From Ramlibacter sp. (lineage in GTDB: Bacteria > Pseudomonadota > Gammaproteobacteria > Burkholderiales > Burkholderiaceae_C), in the NCBI GenBank assembly GCA_019635415.1, contig JAHBZN010000002.1, positions 930,001-994,000 on the forward strand: a DNA stretch of 64,000 nucleotides. The letters are read 5' to 3'. The position numbers were made by a program, and so were the translations under genes. The notes beneath the pieces were generated by a model. It was given only the letters and a program-made list of their open reading frames with translations. It searched no databases and was not told the DNA's origin. Below, piece after piece: positions 8,866 to 18,178 of the stretch (its first letter is position 1; every line of letters begins with the position of its first letter).

Positions 8866-9104
8866 GCCCGGCTTTCCGTGATGCGGCTGGCGAGCTGGAC
8901 GGACGACGCACCGGCTTCGCGACTCAAGGCCGCTACGGGATGCGTCGCATTGCACTGGGCCACCACATCCCGCGCGCAACTTTCGCATTGACCACACTGG
9001 GTGGCGACGCCGAGTTCGAACTGGATGTCGTCAAAGCCCATGCCCGCCCGTGCGTGACGCGCAATGTCGCGATCAGAAACCCGGTGGCACACGCAGACGA
9101 TCAT
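8832..9104 (-). CDS. bfd: Bacterioferritin-associated ferredoxin Bfd
   Basis: A 90-residue [2Fe-2S] protein. The ligand pattern is CVC at residues 4-6 and CGQC at 37-40, with a further cysteine at 43. Bfd reduces the iron core of bacterioferritin to release iron when iron is scarce; bfr lies at 18.3-18.7 kb. The C-terminal 30 residues are longer than in E. coli Bfd and not conserved. Start: ATG at 9104. It is the first gene of the bfd-tonB-exbB-exbD operon and has a Fur-controlled-looking promoter (9150-9179). Confidence 0.9.
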   Translation of the reverse strand: MIVCVCHRVSDRDIARHARAGMGFDDIQFELGVATQCGQCESCARDVVAQCNATHPVAALSREAGASSVQLASRITESRAWNSSQPLVAA

Positions 9105-9149
9105 GGCAGGGCAGGCGGTTTGGCTTGCTGTTGAAGAGGAAGTGTGGAG

Positions 9150-9179
9150 ATTATAAATGCGAATCCATCGCATTTGCAA
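9150..9179 (-). promoter_or_regulatory. bfd-tonB promoter with Fur box in the spacer
   Basis: On the minus strand: -35 TTGCAA (9174-9179), 18-base spacer, -10 TATAAT (9150-9155). The spacer holds the palindrome AATGCGAA-TCC-ATCGCATT (9156-9174), nearly identical to the site upstream of the receptor at 13452. The whole element lies inside the last codons of the upstream hydroxyacid oxidase gene. Confidence 0.8.
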
Positions 9180-10260
9180 TAACCATGCTGCGCGAAATGC
9201 TGGCGGGCTCCCGACAGCCGCACAGCAGCATGGCCATTTCGAATTCGTCGCGTAGCAGTCGCAGCACATGCGCGACACCGACGGCCCCCGCATTGGCGAG
9301 CCCCCAGAGGCAGGGGCGCCCGACCATCACCGCGCTCGCCCCCAGGGCCAGCGCCTTGAAGACGTCGGTGCCACGGCGGATGCCTCCGTCGACCAGGACC
9401 GGCAAGTCGCCGCCGATCGCGTCGACAACGCCCGAAAGCGATTGCGCCGTCGTGACGACGGTATCCAGGACGCGTCCACCGTGGTTGGAGACCACCACCG
9501 CCGAAACACCAAGTCCGGCGGCCTGTCTCGCGTCATCGGGATGGAGCACACCCTTGAGGATCACAGGCAGTTGGGCGGCACTGCACAACCACTCCACATC
9601 GGCCCAGGTCGCGGCGGCTTCCAGCGGTGCGTCGGACGGGGGGGCTCCCGCCAAATTGACGGATGCGACGCCCGGTGGCAGCCTGAAGCCAGCCCGTCGC
9701 TCGCGGTCGCGCGCGCCGCTGACGGGGGCGTCCACGGTCAGCACCAGCGCTTCATAGCCGGCATCCCTGGCGCGCTGCGCCAATTCGCGCGTGAAACCCC
9801 GGTCGGCCTGCATGTAGAGCTGGAACCACAACGGCCCGCGCTCCGGATAGGCGCCGAAGGCCTGTGCCACCGTGGTCAGAGGCCGGCTGGCCTGGGTGCT
9901 GAGGACCAGTCCCGCAGCCTGGGCTGCCGCTGCATGCGCCATGGCAAGCTCCCCGTCGGCATGTGCCATCTGTTGCCAGGCCATGGGGGCCACCAGCAAG
10001 GGGTGGGCCAGCGTACGGCCGAGCAATTGAATCTGCGTGTGGGCGCTATCCAGGGGGCGCAACACGCGAGGGAGCAATTGCAGCTGATTCCAGGCCCTGC
10101 GGTTGGCATGCAGGGTGATCTCGTCTGCCGCGCCGCCGCTGAAATAGGCCCAGGCATTGCTGTCCAGTTGCGTACGCGCATGGGCCTCATGGTCGTCCAG
10201 CGTCACCAGGCCGGGCGGCAGCGGCTGCACGACGGGCATCGGGGGCTTCGAGAGGGTCAT
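9151..10260 (-). CDS. FMN-dependent alpha-hydroxy-acid oxidase/dehydrogenase
   Basis: 369 residues of the LldD/glycolate oxidase family of FMN TIM barrels. Visible are [19 protein letters not shown], the strand-5 lysine in LPVILKGV, the catalytic SNHGGR and the phosphate-binding [18 protein letters not shown]. It oxidises an L-2-hydroxy acid such as lactate to the 2-oxo acid; the exact substrate cannot be read from sequence. The ATG at 10260 overlaps the piuC TGA (ATGA), so the two are translationally coupled, an unusual partner for an iron-uptake dioxygenase. The bfd promoter lies in its 3' end. Confidence 0.88.
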   Translation of the reverse strand: MTLSKPPMPVVQPLPPGLVTLDDHEAHARTQLDSNAWAYFSGGAADEITLHANRRAWNQLQLLPRVLRPLDSAHTQIQLLGRTLAHPLLVAPMAWQQMAHADGELAMAHAAAAQAAGLVLSTQASRPLTTVAQAFGAYPERGPLWFQLYMQADRGFTRELAQRARDAGYEALVLTVDAPVSGARDRERRAGFRLPPGVASVNLAGAPPSDAPLEAAATWADVEWLCSAAQLPVILKGVLHPDDARQAAGLGVSAVVVSNHGGRVLDTVVTTAQSLSGVVDAIGGDLPVLVDGGIRRGTDVFKALALGASAVMVGRPCLWGLANAGAVGVAHVLRLLRDEFEMAMLLCGCREPASISRSMVIANAMDSHL

Positions 10261-10937
10261 GTATCGGCCCAAAGCCTCAGCAGGTTGTGATAGGTCCCGG
10301 TCAATGCCACGGTGGCGGAGCTTTCGCCGTGGGCCTGGCGAAGTTGCATGAGGGCCATGTCCATGTCGAACAGCAGTCGCCGCTGCTCGTCACTTCGGAC
10401 CATGCTTTCCACCCAGAAGAAGCAGGCCAGCCGCTCGCCACGCGTGACCGGCGTGACCTGATGCACGCTGGTTCCGGGGTACAGCACGGCATGGCCTGCG
10501 GGCAACTTGACCTGGTGGGTGCCGAAAGTGTCCCTGATCACCAGTTCACCGCCATCGTAGTCCGATGGGTCGGAAAGAAACACCGTGCAGGACACGTCGG
10601 TACGTACGCGCTGGCCGGAATCGGTGAAGCGCACCGCGTTGTCCACATGCTCGCCATAGTGATTGCTTTGACCGCCGTAGCGGTTGAACCGCGGCGTGAA
10701 CACCTTCTTGGGCAACGCCGCGGTTAGGAACAGAGGCTGCCGGTCCAGCCCGCGCAACACCATGGCGCGGGCTGTGCGGGCCGCTTCGCAGTCGTGTGGC
10801 AGTTGCTCGTTGTTCTTGACGCGCGCAGCCTGCTCGCCCGCGCTGGCGCGACCATCGCCCCACGCGGCGGTGGCCAGTTGTGCGCGAATCTGTCGCACCT
10901 CGTCAGCGTGGAGGATGTCCGGAACGGTCAGTAGCAT
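10257..10937 (-). CDS. piuC: Fe(II)/2-oxoglutarate PKHD-type hydroxylase PiuC
   Basis: A 226-residue member of the PiuC/YbiX family. The iron-binding facial triad is visible as H-x-D in [13 protein letters not shown] and the distal histidine in [16 protein letters not shown], whose arginine fits 2-oxoglutarate binding. The gene is commonly paired with catecholate siderophore receptors (fiu-ybiX, piuA-piuC), as here, where it follows the receptor at 11.0-13.3 kb in the same direction. Physiological substrate not established. Start: ATG at 10937. Confidence 0.92.
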   Translation of the reverse strand: MLLTVPDILHADEVRQIRAQLATAAWGDGRASAGEQAARVKNNEQLPHDCEAARTARAMVLRGLDRQPLFLTAALPKKVFTPRFNRYGGQSNHYGEHVDNAVRFTDSGQRVRTDVSCTVFLSDPSDYDGGELVIRDTFGTHQVKLPAGHAVLYPGTSVHQVTPVTRGERLACFFWVESMVRSDEQRRLLFDMDMALMQLRQAHGESSATVALTGTYHNLLRLWADT

Positions 10938-10962
10938 GGCGTGGGCTCACGGAAACAAAAAT

Positions 10963-10985
10963 GCCGGCCCCTGGCAGGGGCCGGC
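10963..10985 (-). terminator. Rho-independent terminator/attenuator after the receptor gene
   Basis: Near-perfect GCCGGCCCCT...AGGGGCCGGC stem followed on the minus strand by ATTTTTG. It sits between the receptor stop and piuC, so it may limit rather than block read-through into piuC. Confidence 0.75.
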
Positions 10986-11007
10986 GTCCATTTTGCAGGA
11001 GTCGGGC

Positions 11008-13335
11008 TCAGAACTTGGCGGTCAGGGAGACCTGCAGCAAACGTCCGGCACCGGGCACATAGTGGCCGCGGTACAGCGATTCGCCGTACAACTTGTTGGT
11101 CACGTTGGTCAGGTTGGCCTTGACGATGAATTGCTGGTTGATCGCGTATTCGGCCAGAAGGTCGGCGGTGACAAAGGCCGGAGCTTCCCACGCGGGCGCG
11201 GTCACGTCGGCCGGCGATTGCGCGCTCCGGAAGTTCAGTCCGCCGCCCACGCGCCATTGGGGGGTGAGCTGGTAGGTGCTCCATACCGTACCGCTGTGCC
11301 GGGGGCTGAGTCCGGGACGATCGCCCACCCGGTTGCCCACGGTGGTCGCGGTCGAGGCCTGGTCCACACGGGCCACGGGCATCCACATGTACGAGCCATA
11401 GACCTCCCATTTGGGCGTAAGCCGGCCGCTGACGTCAATCTCAAAGCCCGCGGTATGGCGTTTGCCCGAAAGCAGCAGACGGGTGGCGGCGGTGTCGGGA
11501 TCGGTGTTGCGCTCGTTCTTCTTGGTGGCGCGGAAAATCGCCAGGCGCGTGGTGAACCGTTTGTCGGCAGAGTCGATCTTGGCGCCGAATTCGATGTTCT
11601 CGCTTTGCTCAGGGTCGGTGTTGGCACTCAGCGCGTTGTAGGAGTAGGTGTCGCCGGACGTGTTGAACGAGGTGCCATACGAGAAATGGAACGATTGCAG
11701 CGCATTGGGCTGGTACAGCACGCCAAAGCGTTTGCTCAGTTCAGAAATCTTTTGCTGGTAGGACGTGGTCGTGACCGGCCCCGGCGCGTTGTTCGGGATG
11801 CCGAACGCATCGTAGTTGCCACGCATGTTGTCGTAGCGCAGACCGCCCAGCACCTTCCAGTGTGGGGCGACTTCCACCAGGTCCTGCACATAGATGCCCC
11901 AGGCGTTGGCGGTGAACTGGTTGCTGGTGCGCAGCACACGCAAGCCCTCGTTGATGGAGGCGCCATCGTTTGGCGTGCCGAAGGTGGTGGTCGGCTTGGG
12001 CAGGTCCACGCCACCCTGGGCAGCGTTGCGGGCCGCATACTGGGTCTTCTTTTCCTGGGAAATGTCCACCCCCGTGATGAGCGCGTGCTTGACGCCGAGG
12101 GCCTCGAACTTGGTATTGAAATCAGTCTGCAACTGCACCGTGTCCAGGTCCTGGATCTTGAGCTGCGTGCCGCGATTGATGACCGTGTTGGGTCCGAAGG
12201 TCGACAGGTCGACGGCCACGCCACCGGGCTGAGAAGCCGCATTGGCGAATCGCACCGTGCCCGCGCGCTGGTCGCGCTTGAAGCTGCCCATGCGGAACTG
12301 GGTCTTCAGCTCGCTGTCGTGGCTGAAGCGGTGGGTGTGGCTGAGGCTTCCAATGGTGGCCTTGCCTGCGTTGTAGTCGCTGGCCATGCCGTAGTAAGTG
12401 TCCGGATCGAGGCTGCCGATGAGGGTGTTGGCCGCAGTTGTGTCCGTGGCGTTGGGCTTGATCCAGGGCATGCCGTAGTTCATGCCGTTGTGGTTGTCCA
12501 GGTAGTACAGGCTGGCCGAGAACTCGTCGGCGGTCCCGATGCCGAACCGGTACGCGGCTGCGAGGCCCTTCTTGTCGATGCTGCTGCCAGCGCCGTTGCT
12601 GTCAGCCTTGGTAGCCATGGCATTCAGCCGCAGTGCGGCGTTCTCGCCGGTCATGATGTTGAAGTCGCCCGTGACGCGCTTGTAGTTGTGGCTGCCCAGC
12701 GTGGTGGTGACTTCGTTCTCGTTGACCAGGCGCGGCACCTTGCTGACCTGGTTGACCGCGCCGCCCGTCGACCCGCGACCGAACAGCATCGAGGCTGAGC
12801 CGCGCAGGACTTCGAGGCGGTCGTTGTTGAAATTGTCCCGGTCATAGAACGCCGGGTCGCGCATGCCGTCCAGGAAGATGTCTCCCGTGGTGGCCAGCGA
12901 AAAGCCGCGCAGGCGGATGTCCTCCTCACCGCCCTCGGCGGCCTGGAAGGTCACGCCCGCCGTCTGGCGCAGGGCGTCCTTGACAGTGTCCAGGTTGCGG
13001 TCGTCCATCAGCTTCTCGGTCACCACGGTGATGGATTGAGGGATGTCGCGCAGCGCCTGCTTGCCCTTGCCGATGCTGGTTTCGGTGGCGCGCACCGAGT
13101 CCTTGCCTTCGGGCGCTTCGGCTTGTTCCTTCACGGTCACGGGCGCCAGCGTCCGTCCCTCGGTAGGTGCGGTGGTCTGCGCCCAGCTGCTGAACGATGC
13201 GGCCAGCATGAGGGCCCCCAGCGGCAGCGCGGCCCGCTCAGGGCCTTGCGACGGAGCCGCCATGGCCAGCGTGCGGGATTGGGGGTGTTTGCCAGGAAGG
13301 GCGCGCAAGCGGGCGCCAGCTTTTTTCTTAGCCAA
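11008..13335 (-). CDS. TonB-dependent catecholate-type siderophore receptor
   Basis: A 775-residue outer-membrane receptor. A long export signal region (to about residue 55) is followed by a TonB-box-like LAPVTVKEQ, a plug domain with IPQSITVVTEKLMDD and RLEVLRGSASMLFGRGSTGG, and a 22-strand barrel ending in a C-terminal aromatic residue (VSLTAKF). Plug and partner gene (piuC) place it with Fiu/PiuA-like receptors for monomeric catechols or xenosiderophores. No siderophore biosynthesis genes are nearby. A Fur-like box lies 117 bases upstream. The first residues (MAKKKAGARLR) are unusually basic and a downstream start is possible. Confidence 0.93.
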   Translation of the reverse strand: MAKKKAGARLRALPGKHPQSRTLAMAAPSQGPERAALPLGALMLAASFSSWAQTTAPTEGRTLAPVTVKEQAEAPEGKDSVRATETSIGKGKQALRDIPQSITVVTEKLMDDRNLDTVKDALRQTAGVTFQAAEGGEEDIRLRGFSLATTGDIFLDGMRDPAFYDRDNFNNDRLEVLRGSASMLFGRGSTGGAVNQVSKVPRLVNENEVTTTLGSHNYKRVTGDFNIMTGENAALRLNAMATKADSNGAGSSIDKKGLAAAYRFGIGTADEFSASLYYLDNHNGMNYGMPWIKPNATDTTAANTLIGSLDPDTYYGMASDYNAGKATIGSLSHTHRFSHDSELKTQFRMGSFKRDQRAGTVRFANAASQPGGVAVDLSTFGPNTVINRGTQLKIQDLDTVQLQTDFNTKFEALGVKHALITGVDISQEKKTQYAARNAAQGGVDLPKPTTTFGTPNDGASINEGLRVLRTSNQFTANAWGIYVQDLVEVAPHWKVLGGLRYDNMRGNYDAFGIPNNAPGPVTTTSYQQKISELSKRFGVLYQPNALQSFHFSYGTSFNTSGDTYSYNALSANTDPEQSENIEFGAKIDSADKRFTTRLAIFRATKKNERNTDPDTAATRLLLSGKRHTAGFEIDVSGRLTPKWEVYGSYMWMPVARVDQASTATTVGNRVGDRPGLSPRHSGTVWSTYQLTPQWRVGGGLNFRSAQSPADVTAPAWEAPAFVTADLLAEYAINQQFIVKANLTNVTNKLYGESLYRGHYVPGAGRLLQVSLTAKF

Positions 13336-13451
13336 TGTGGCCTCCAGTGAATGAGCCTGCCAGACGGCAGAGGGTTGCAGGTCTGAGGCTGGCTGCGCGC
13401 GTGGGCGGCGCGGTTCTGGCTGGCCGGATGAGTCGGCTGGATTCTATCGTA

Positions 13452-13470
13452 AATGCGAATCCATCTCATT
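13452..13470. promoter_or_regulatory. Fur-box-like operator upstream of siderophore receptor
   Basis: AATGCGAA-TCC-ATCTCATT. It differs from the bfd operator at a single position, and lies between the receptor start (13335) and the convergent-side fpr stop (13541). Confidence 0.78.
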
Positions 13471-13540
13471 CATGATCAATGACCTGTGGTCCCGATGCGA
13501 CGGTGCCTCCAGCATCCAGGCACCGCCTGGCCGTGGCGGC

Positions 13541-14314
13541 CTATCGCTCGGCGAAGGCGCGCTCGATCACGAAGTGACCGGCATGCTGCATGTTGCCCTC
13601 GGTGAAGCCCTGGCCTTCGAGCATGGTCTTGAGGTCGCGCAACATGGCCGGGCTGCCGCAGATCATGAAGCGGTCGTTGTCCACCGAAACGGGGGGCTGA
13701 CCGAGGTCGCCGTAAAGCTTGCCCGACGACATGAGCTCGGTGATGCGGCCCTCATTGCGAAACTTCTCGCGCGTGACCGTGGGGTAGTACAGCAACTGGT
13801 TCTTCACGAGCTCACCCAGGTATTCGTGCTCGTGCAGCTCATGCTCGAACAACTGGCGGTAGGCCAGTTCGGCCTGCGTGCGACAGCCGTGCACGATCAC
13901 CACCTTGTTGAAGCGCTCATAGGTTTCGGGATCCTTGATGAGCGACAGGAACGGGGCGAGCCCCGTGCCGGTGGCCAGCAACCACAGTGTGCCGCCGGGC
14001 AACAGGTTCTGCAGCAGCAGCGTGCCGGTGGGTTTGCGCCCGACGATCAGCTCGTCACCCGGCTGCAGGTGCTGCAGGCGGGACGTGAGCGGACCGTCGG
14101 GCACCTTGATGCTGAAGAACTCCAGCGCCTCCTCGTGATTGGCGCTGGCAATGCTGTAGGCGCGCAGCAGCGGCTTGCCATTGACGGGCAGGCCAATCAT
14201 GGTGAATTGGCCGTTGATGAACCGGAAGCCCGTGTCGCGGGTGGTGGTGAAGGAGAACAGCTGGTCGGTCCAGTGATGGACCGTCAGGACTTTTTCGGTT
14301 TGAAAGGCACTCAT
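13541..14314 (-). CDS. fpr: Ferredoxin-NADP+ reductase
   Basis: A 257-residue flavoprotein of the bacterial Fpr class: FAD-binding region around LLRAYSIASA and NGQFTMIGL, and an NADP-binding half with LLATGTGLAPFLSLIKDPE and IVHGCRTQAELAY. It passes electrons between NADPH and ferredoxins such as Bfd, supporting iron release and oxidative-stress defence, which fits the location. Start: ATG at 14314 (MSAFQTEKV); the upstream in-frame extension is not conserved-looking. It probably stands alone, as the PepSY gene ends 58 bases upstream. Confidence 0.93.
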   Translation of the reverse strand: MSAFQTEKVLTVHHWTDQLFSFTTTRDTGFRFINGQFTMIGLPVNGKPLLRAYSIASANHEEALEFFSIKVPDGPLTSRLQHLQPGDELIVGRKPTGTLLLQNLLPGGTLWLLATGTGLAPFLSLIKDPETYERFNKVVIVHGCRTQAELAYRQLFEHELHEHEYLGELVKNQLLYYPTVTREKFRNEGRITELMSSGKLYGDLGQPPVSVDNDRFMICGSPAMLRDLKTMLEGQGFTEGNMQHAGHFVIERAFAER

Positions 14315-14371
14315 GGCAAGAATTTTCGCCGATGCTTTATGCACTTTCGGTCTGTAGGTGTTCGCCGGCGG

Positions 14372-15529
14372 TTATAAGGCGTCCGCCTGGCGGCGTTCTG
14401 CCGGGCGACGGGTTTCCCGGGGGGCACTCTCGAACTCCCTGCGCTGAAGCCACAGGTAGAGCCCGCTGCCCAGCACCACGATGGTGATGAGGTCCAGAAG
14501 GGCCCAGAGGACCTTCATGGGCAGTCCACCGTAGTCGCCGAAATGCAGTGGCTGGGAGATCAGCAGCGCGGCGAGGTACCAGGGCAGACGGGGCGCGGCG
14601 GTGACTTCGGCGGTTCGCGCGTCGACCAGCACGGGCTGCAGGAGGCGCGATGTCAGGGGCGCTGTGCCATGCAGATAGAAGGTCAGGTGGTGCGGGCTGG
14701 AGAACGCGGTCCCTGGGAACGCGATGAACGACACGCGCGTGCCTGGAGCCCGGGCCAGCGCGGCTTCCATGGCCGCCTGGACCGGCGCGCGCTCGTCGGT
14801 CGGCACGATCGGCAGGCCTCGGTACGGTGCCAGCAGGGCGCTCAACTGATCGTGCTGCCAGTACCTGAAGAGAAGATCCGCGCAGGTGTTGATCGCACCG
14901 GTGCCGCCCACTACGAGCGCCCAGACCAGCGTGGTGATGCCCAGCAGGTTGTGCAGGTCCAGCCAGCGGATGCGGGGCGAACGGTGGCGCCGCACCTCGC
15001 CAAAAGCCAGCTTGCGCATGAACGGCGCATACAACACCGTGCCGGAGACGATGGCCACGAGCAGCAGCAGACCCATGAAGCCGAGGAACAGCTTGCCGGG
15101 CAGACCCGCGAACAGGTCCACGTGCAGCTTGAGCATCAACCACAGGAAGCCCTCGTCGAAGCGTGGGGTGGCCAACACGGCGCCGCTGCGCGCGTCGACC
15201 GCCACGGACCGGAAATCGCCGGTGGGCGCGGGGCTGGGCGTGAGCGTGACAAACCAGAAGTCGCCCGATTCCGGGTCCGGGGAAGAGAACTGGACCACGC
15301 GATCGGGGTGCCGGGCATTGGCCGTCCGCAGCAGTCGATCCAGCGGCAGATGCGGGGCGTGCTCGGCCATCAGCGGCGCCTGGACCTCACCGCCGCTCAG
15401 ATGCCGGATTTCGTGATGGAAGATCAGCGGCAGCCCTGTGAGGCACAGCAGCAGCATGAACACCGTGCAGACGAGGCTGGACCACTTGTGCGTCCAGCTC
15501 CAGCCCATGATGGCGCGTTGGGTCAGCAC
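14372..15529 (-). CDS. PepSY-associated membrane protein (iron-regulated, PiuB-like)
   Basis: 385 residues with four membrane helices (about 15-37, 140-165, 190-215, 345-365) enclosing a large periplasmic PepSY-type domain, as in PepSY_TM/PiuB proteins. Members are co-transcribed with TonB-dependent siderophore receptors and are thought to reduce ferric-siderophore complexes or assist release of the metal. Start: GTG at 15529, 7 bases after the receptor stop, or the ATG seven codons later (MGWSWTHKWSS). Third gene of the small membrane protein-receptor-PepSY operon. Confidence 0.88.
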   Translation of the reverse strand: MLTQRAIMGWSWTHKWSSLVCTVFMLLLCLTGLPLIFHHEIRHLSGGEVQAPLMAEHAPHLPLDRLLRTANARHPDRVVQFSSPDPESGDFWFVTLTPSPAPTGDFRSVAVDARSGAVLATPRFDEGFLWLMLKLHVDLFAGLPGKLFLGFMGLLLLVAIVSGTVLYAPFMRKLAFGEVRRHRSPRIRWLDLHNLLGITTLVWALVVGGTGAINTCADLLFRYWQHDQLSALLAPYRGLPIVPTDERAPVQAAMEAALARAPGTRVSFIAFPGTAFSSPHHLTFYLHGTAPLTSRLLQPVLVDARTAEVTAAPRLPWYLAALLISQPLHFGDYGGLPMKVLWALLDLITIVVLGSGLYLWLQRREFESAPRETRRPAERRQADAL

Positions 15530-15536
15530 GGCGGCC

Positions 15537-17723
15537 TCAGAACTCGACCGACGCGCTCAGCGTGAAGGTGCGCGGCGCGCCCACCACGAGATAGCCCGCC
15601 CCCGGATAGCCCCCCGCCGAGGCCCAGTAGCTCTTGTTGGCCACGTTGTCCACGCGGGCGCGCAGCGTGACGAGCCGGCCTGCCACCTCGGTGAGGTAGC
15701 GCGCACCCACGTCCAGCCGTGTCCAGCCCGGCACCTCGAGCGTGTTGGTGGCGTTGGAATAGCTGCTGCCCGTGTGCACGATGCGGCCGTCCAGCGCCAG
15801 GCCGCGCACGGCCGCCACGTCCCACTCGGCGCCCAGCGTGGCCTGGAAAACCGGCACCCCGATGACGCGCTTGCCGTCGGTGGCCGCGGCGCCGGTGGAT
15901 TGCTGCCTGGCGTTCAGCCAGGTGGCGCCCCCCAGCAGGCGCAGGCCGCGCGCGGCCTCGCCGTGAACGTTGAGCTCCACGCCGGTGTGCCGGTCCTGGC
16001 CACCGGCGGTGAAAACGTTGGCCGCGTTCAGGAAGGCGCGTGGATGTGTGGTGGAGAACAGCGCAATGCCGCCGCCGATGCGCCCGCCGTCGTACTTGAG
16101 GCCGATTTCCTTCTGCTTGGAGACATAGGGCGCGAGCGATTCACCACGGTTGCTGGCGGCCGCCGGCGCCACATCACCCTTGCTCAGCCCTTCGATGTAG
16201 TTGGCATACACCGACCATTGCGCGCCGGCCCGATAGACGATGCCCATGGCGGGGCTGGTGTGGCTCTGGCTGTATTGGGCCAGTGGCGCGCTGGTGCCGT
16301 AGGCGAAGTCGTCCACCTCCAGCTTCTGGCGGCGCAGGCCCAGCGTGAGCAGAACGCGGTCCTGCGCGAGGGAGAGCGTGTCGCCCAGTGCCAGGCTGGT
16401 GAGCCGGGTTCGGCCGGTCAGGTTGGGGGCGGTCAGGTCGCCGCCCGAGAAGCCGCCTCCGCTGAAGGCCGGTTGCGCGGTGAACACCGGCGCGTACAGG
16501 TTGGTGGCCTGGGTATTGAAGAAGTCCCAGCGGTAGGCGTTGTCCCTTTCGGCCTCGAACCACGAGGCCGCGGCCACCCATTCGTGGCCCACGCTGCCGG
16601 TGCGCAGCTTGCCGCGCAGGCCCAGCTCACCGGTGTCGACACGGTCCTTGCGCGCATTGTCGAAGCGCGATGTGGTGCCGTTGCCAACGTTGTCCTCGAG
16701 CGAGAAGTTCGCCAACGAATTGGCCTCTTCGCTCCGGCGCAGGCCGTAGGCACCCCAGGCCGTCAGGCTGGCATGGATGTCCCATTCACCCCGCAGCGTG
16801 CCAAACACGTCGCGCTCGTTGGAGAACGACCAGGGTTGGGCAAAGTTGCCGCGGGCGTCCGGCGCGGCAGGGGTGGCGGTGACGGCCGCGCCAGGCGTGA
16901 CGTTGGTGCGGGTGCGGGCGAGGCGGTTGTCCTGCCAGCCGATGTCGCCCGACAGGCGCACATCGCGGCTGCGCCAGTCCAGGCCCACGGCGGCCAGGCC
17001 GAGCTTTGCTTTTTCGTCTGTGACCCCGGTGCCGCCGTCGCGCACGGCGGCATTCACGCGGATGCCGGTGGCGCCGTGGGGCCCGAAGCGGCGCGCCACG
17101 TCGGCCGCCAGGTTGAGCTGCGAGCCACTGCCGGCACTCAGGGTCACCCGGCTGAGCGGCTCGTTGGGCGCTCGCTTGGGCAGCAGGTTGATGGCCCCCC
17201 CGAGGCCACCACCGCCGGGGTTGGCGCCGGTCAGGAAGGCCGAGGCGCCGCGCAGCACTTCCACGCGCTCGAACAGCTCCGTGGCGATGTACTGGCGTGG
17301 CAACAGGCTGTACAGACCGTTGTAGGCCACGTCGTCCGAGCCCAGAACGAAACCCCGGATGAAGTAGGACTCCTGGAAATTGCCAAAGCCGCGCGCCACG
17401 CGCACATGGGGGTCGGTTTGCAACACATCGCCCACGCTTCTTGCCTGGCGGTCCTGGATCAGTTCGTTGGTGTAGCTGGTGATGGCGAACGGTGTTTCCA
17501 TGTCGTCGCGCGTGCCCAGGATGCCTGCGCGTCCCCCGCGGGCAATCTGCCCCCCGGCATAGGGCGGCGACAGGCCCTGCGCGGACGCGTCGGCGCTGGC
17601 ATTCACCGTCACGGTGGACAGCGTTCTGCTCGCGCTGTCGGACGCGGCGGCGGACTGGGCCTGAACGGCAGGGAGTTGCAAGGCCAATGCAGCGGCAAGC
17701 GCCACGGGGGTCGGTCGTGTCAT
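15537..17723 (-). CDS. TonB-dependent siderophore receptor
   Basis: A 728-residue outer-membrane receptor. The signal peptide MTRPTPVALAAALALQLPAV is followed by a TonB-box-like LSTVTVNA, a plug with METPFAITSYTNELIQDRQA and RVEVLRGASAFLTGANPGGG, and a beta-barrel ending TFTLSASVEF with a terminal Phe. It is closer to FhuE/FpvA-like plug architecture than the first receptor; ligand unknown. The ATG at 17723 overlaps the upstream gene's stop (ATGA). The gene is GC-rich and intact. Confidence 0.93.
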   Translation of the reverse strand: MTRPTPVALAAALALQLPAVQAQSAAASDSASRTLSTVTVNASADASAQGLSPPYAGGQIARGGRAGILGTRDDMETPFAITSYTNELIQDRQARSVGDVLQTDPHVRVARGFGNFQESYFIRGFVLGSDDVAYNGLYSLLPRQYIATELFERVEVLRGASAFLTGANPGGGGLGGAINLLPKRAPNEPLSRVTLSAGSGSQLNLAADVARRFGPHGATGIRVNAAVRDGGTGVTDEKAKLGLAAVGLDWRSRDVRLSGDIGWQDNRLARTRTNVTPGAAVTATPAAPDARGNFAQPWSFSNERDVFGTLRGEWDIHASLTAWGAYGLRRSEEANSLANFSLEDNVGNGTTSRFDNARKDRVDTGELGLRGKLRTGSVGHEWVAAASWFEAERDNAYRWDFFNTQATNLYAPVFTAQPAFSGGGFSGGDLTAPNLTGRTRLTSLALGDTLSLAQDRVLLTLGLRRQKLEVDDFAYGTSAPLAQYSQSHTSPAMGIVYRAGAQWSVYANYIEGLSKGDVAPAAASNRGESLAPYVSKQKEIGLKYDGGRIGGGIALFSTTHPRAFLNAANVFTAGGQDRHTGVELNVHGEAARGLRLLGGATWLNARQQSTGAAATDGKRVIGVPVFQATLGAEWDVAAVRGLALDGRIVHTGSSYSNATNTLEVPGWTRLDVGARYLTEVAGRLVTLRARVDNVANKSYWASAGGYPGAGYLVVGAPRTFTLSASVEF

Positions 17724-17953
17724 GGTCGGTCTTTCCGGAAGGCGGAGGAAGCAGAAGGAGAACGGGTGGGAGCGGTCACGCGGGCGGCCGGACGCCAGGC
17801 GAACCAGGCCGTCACGGCCACTGGCAGCCCCAGCGCGAACCACGACCAGACGTCGCCCGCGTGGTCGGATACCAGGGCACTGATGAGCCCGCTGACGGTG
17901 AGCAGACCGAGGACCAGGGGCCAGCCCCAGAGCCGCCAGAACGCCGCGCTCAT
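17720..17953 (-). CDS. Small two-helix membrane protein of the receptor operon
   Basis: 77 residues starting MSAAFWRLWGWPLVLGLL, with two hydrophobic helices (about 8-28 and 35-53) and a basic C-terminal tail. Translationally coupled (ATGA) to the receptor gene. Similar short membrane proteins are common beside receptor-PepSY pairs; I recognise no named family. It may work with the PepSY protein in ferric-siderophore reduction (inference). Confidence 0.7.
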   Translation of the reverse strand: MSAAFWRLWGWPLVLGLLTVSGLISALVSDHAGDVWSWFALGLPVAVTAWFAWRPAARVTAPTRSPSASSAFRKDRP

Positions 17954-18011
17954 GCGCCGGATCTCAAGGACACGGAAGTGCCCCATCAGCAGACTCGGGG
18001 CATGCCTGAGT

Positions 18012-18067
18012 TGCTATGAATTCGGTAGCTGAAAGTGACCATCCAGCAAGGGCTGGAACTGGATTTG
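18012..18067 (-). repeat. Interspersed 55-bp repeat, copy E
   Basis: On the minus strand: AAATCCAG, CAGCCCTTGC, GGTCACTTT, then the GCTAC/GTAGC-type stem with 7-base loop. It lies in the 305-base gap (17954-18258) that also holds a Fur box and the bfr terminator; nothing else is seen there. Confidence 0.8.
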
Positions 18068-18178
18068 GCCTGAAATCAGGCGGGTGAGCGGGCATGGGCA
18101 AAGCGCAGGAGCAATCGGGTTGCTGGCTGGCTTGACCTCAAGGGTTTCGGCTGGCGGGTCCGCTCAGTATCTCATGAA

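Noticed and set aside
10684..12798. 704-residue frame opposite the first siderophore receptor
   Set aside because: Shadow of a well-supported TonB-dependent receptor.
15438..18032. 864-residue frame opposite the second receptor
   Set aside because: Shadow; the minus strand has signal peptide, plug and barrel features in order.
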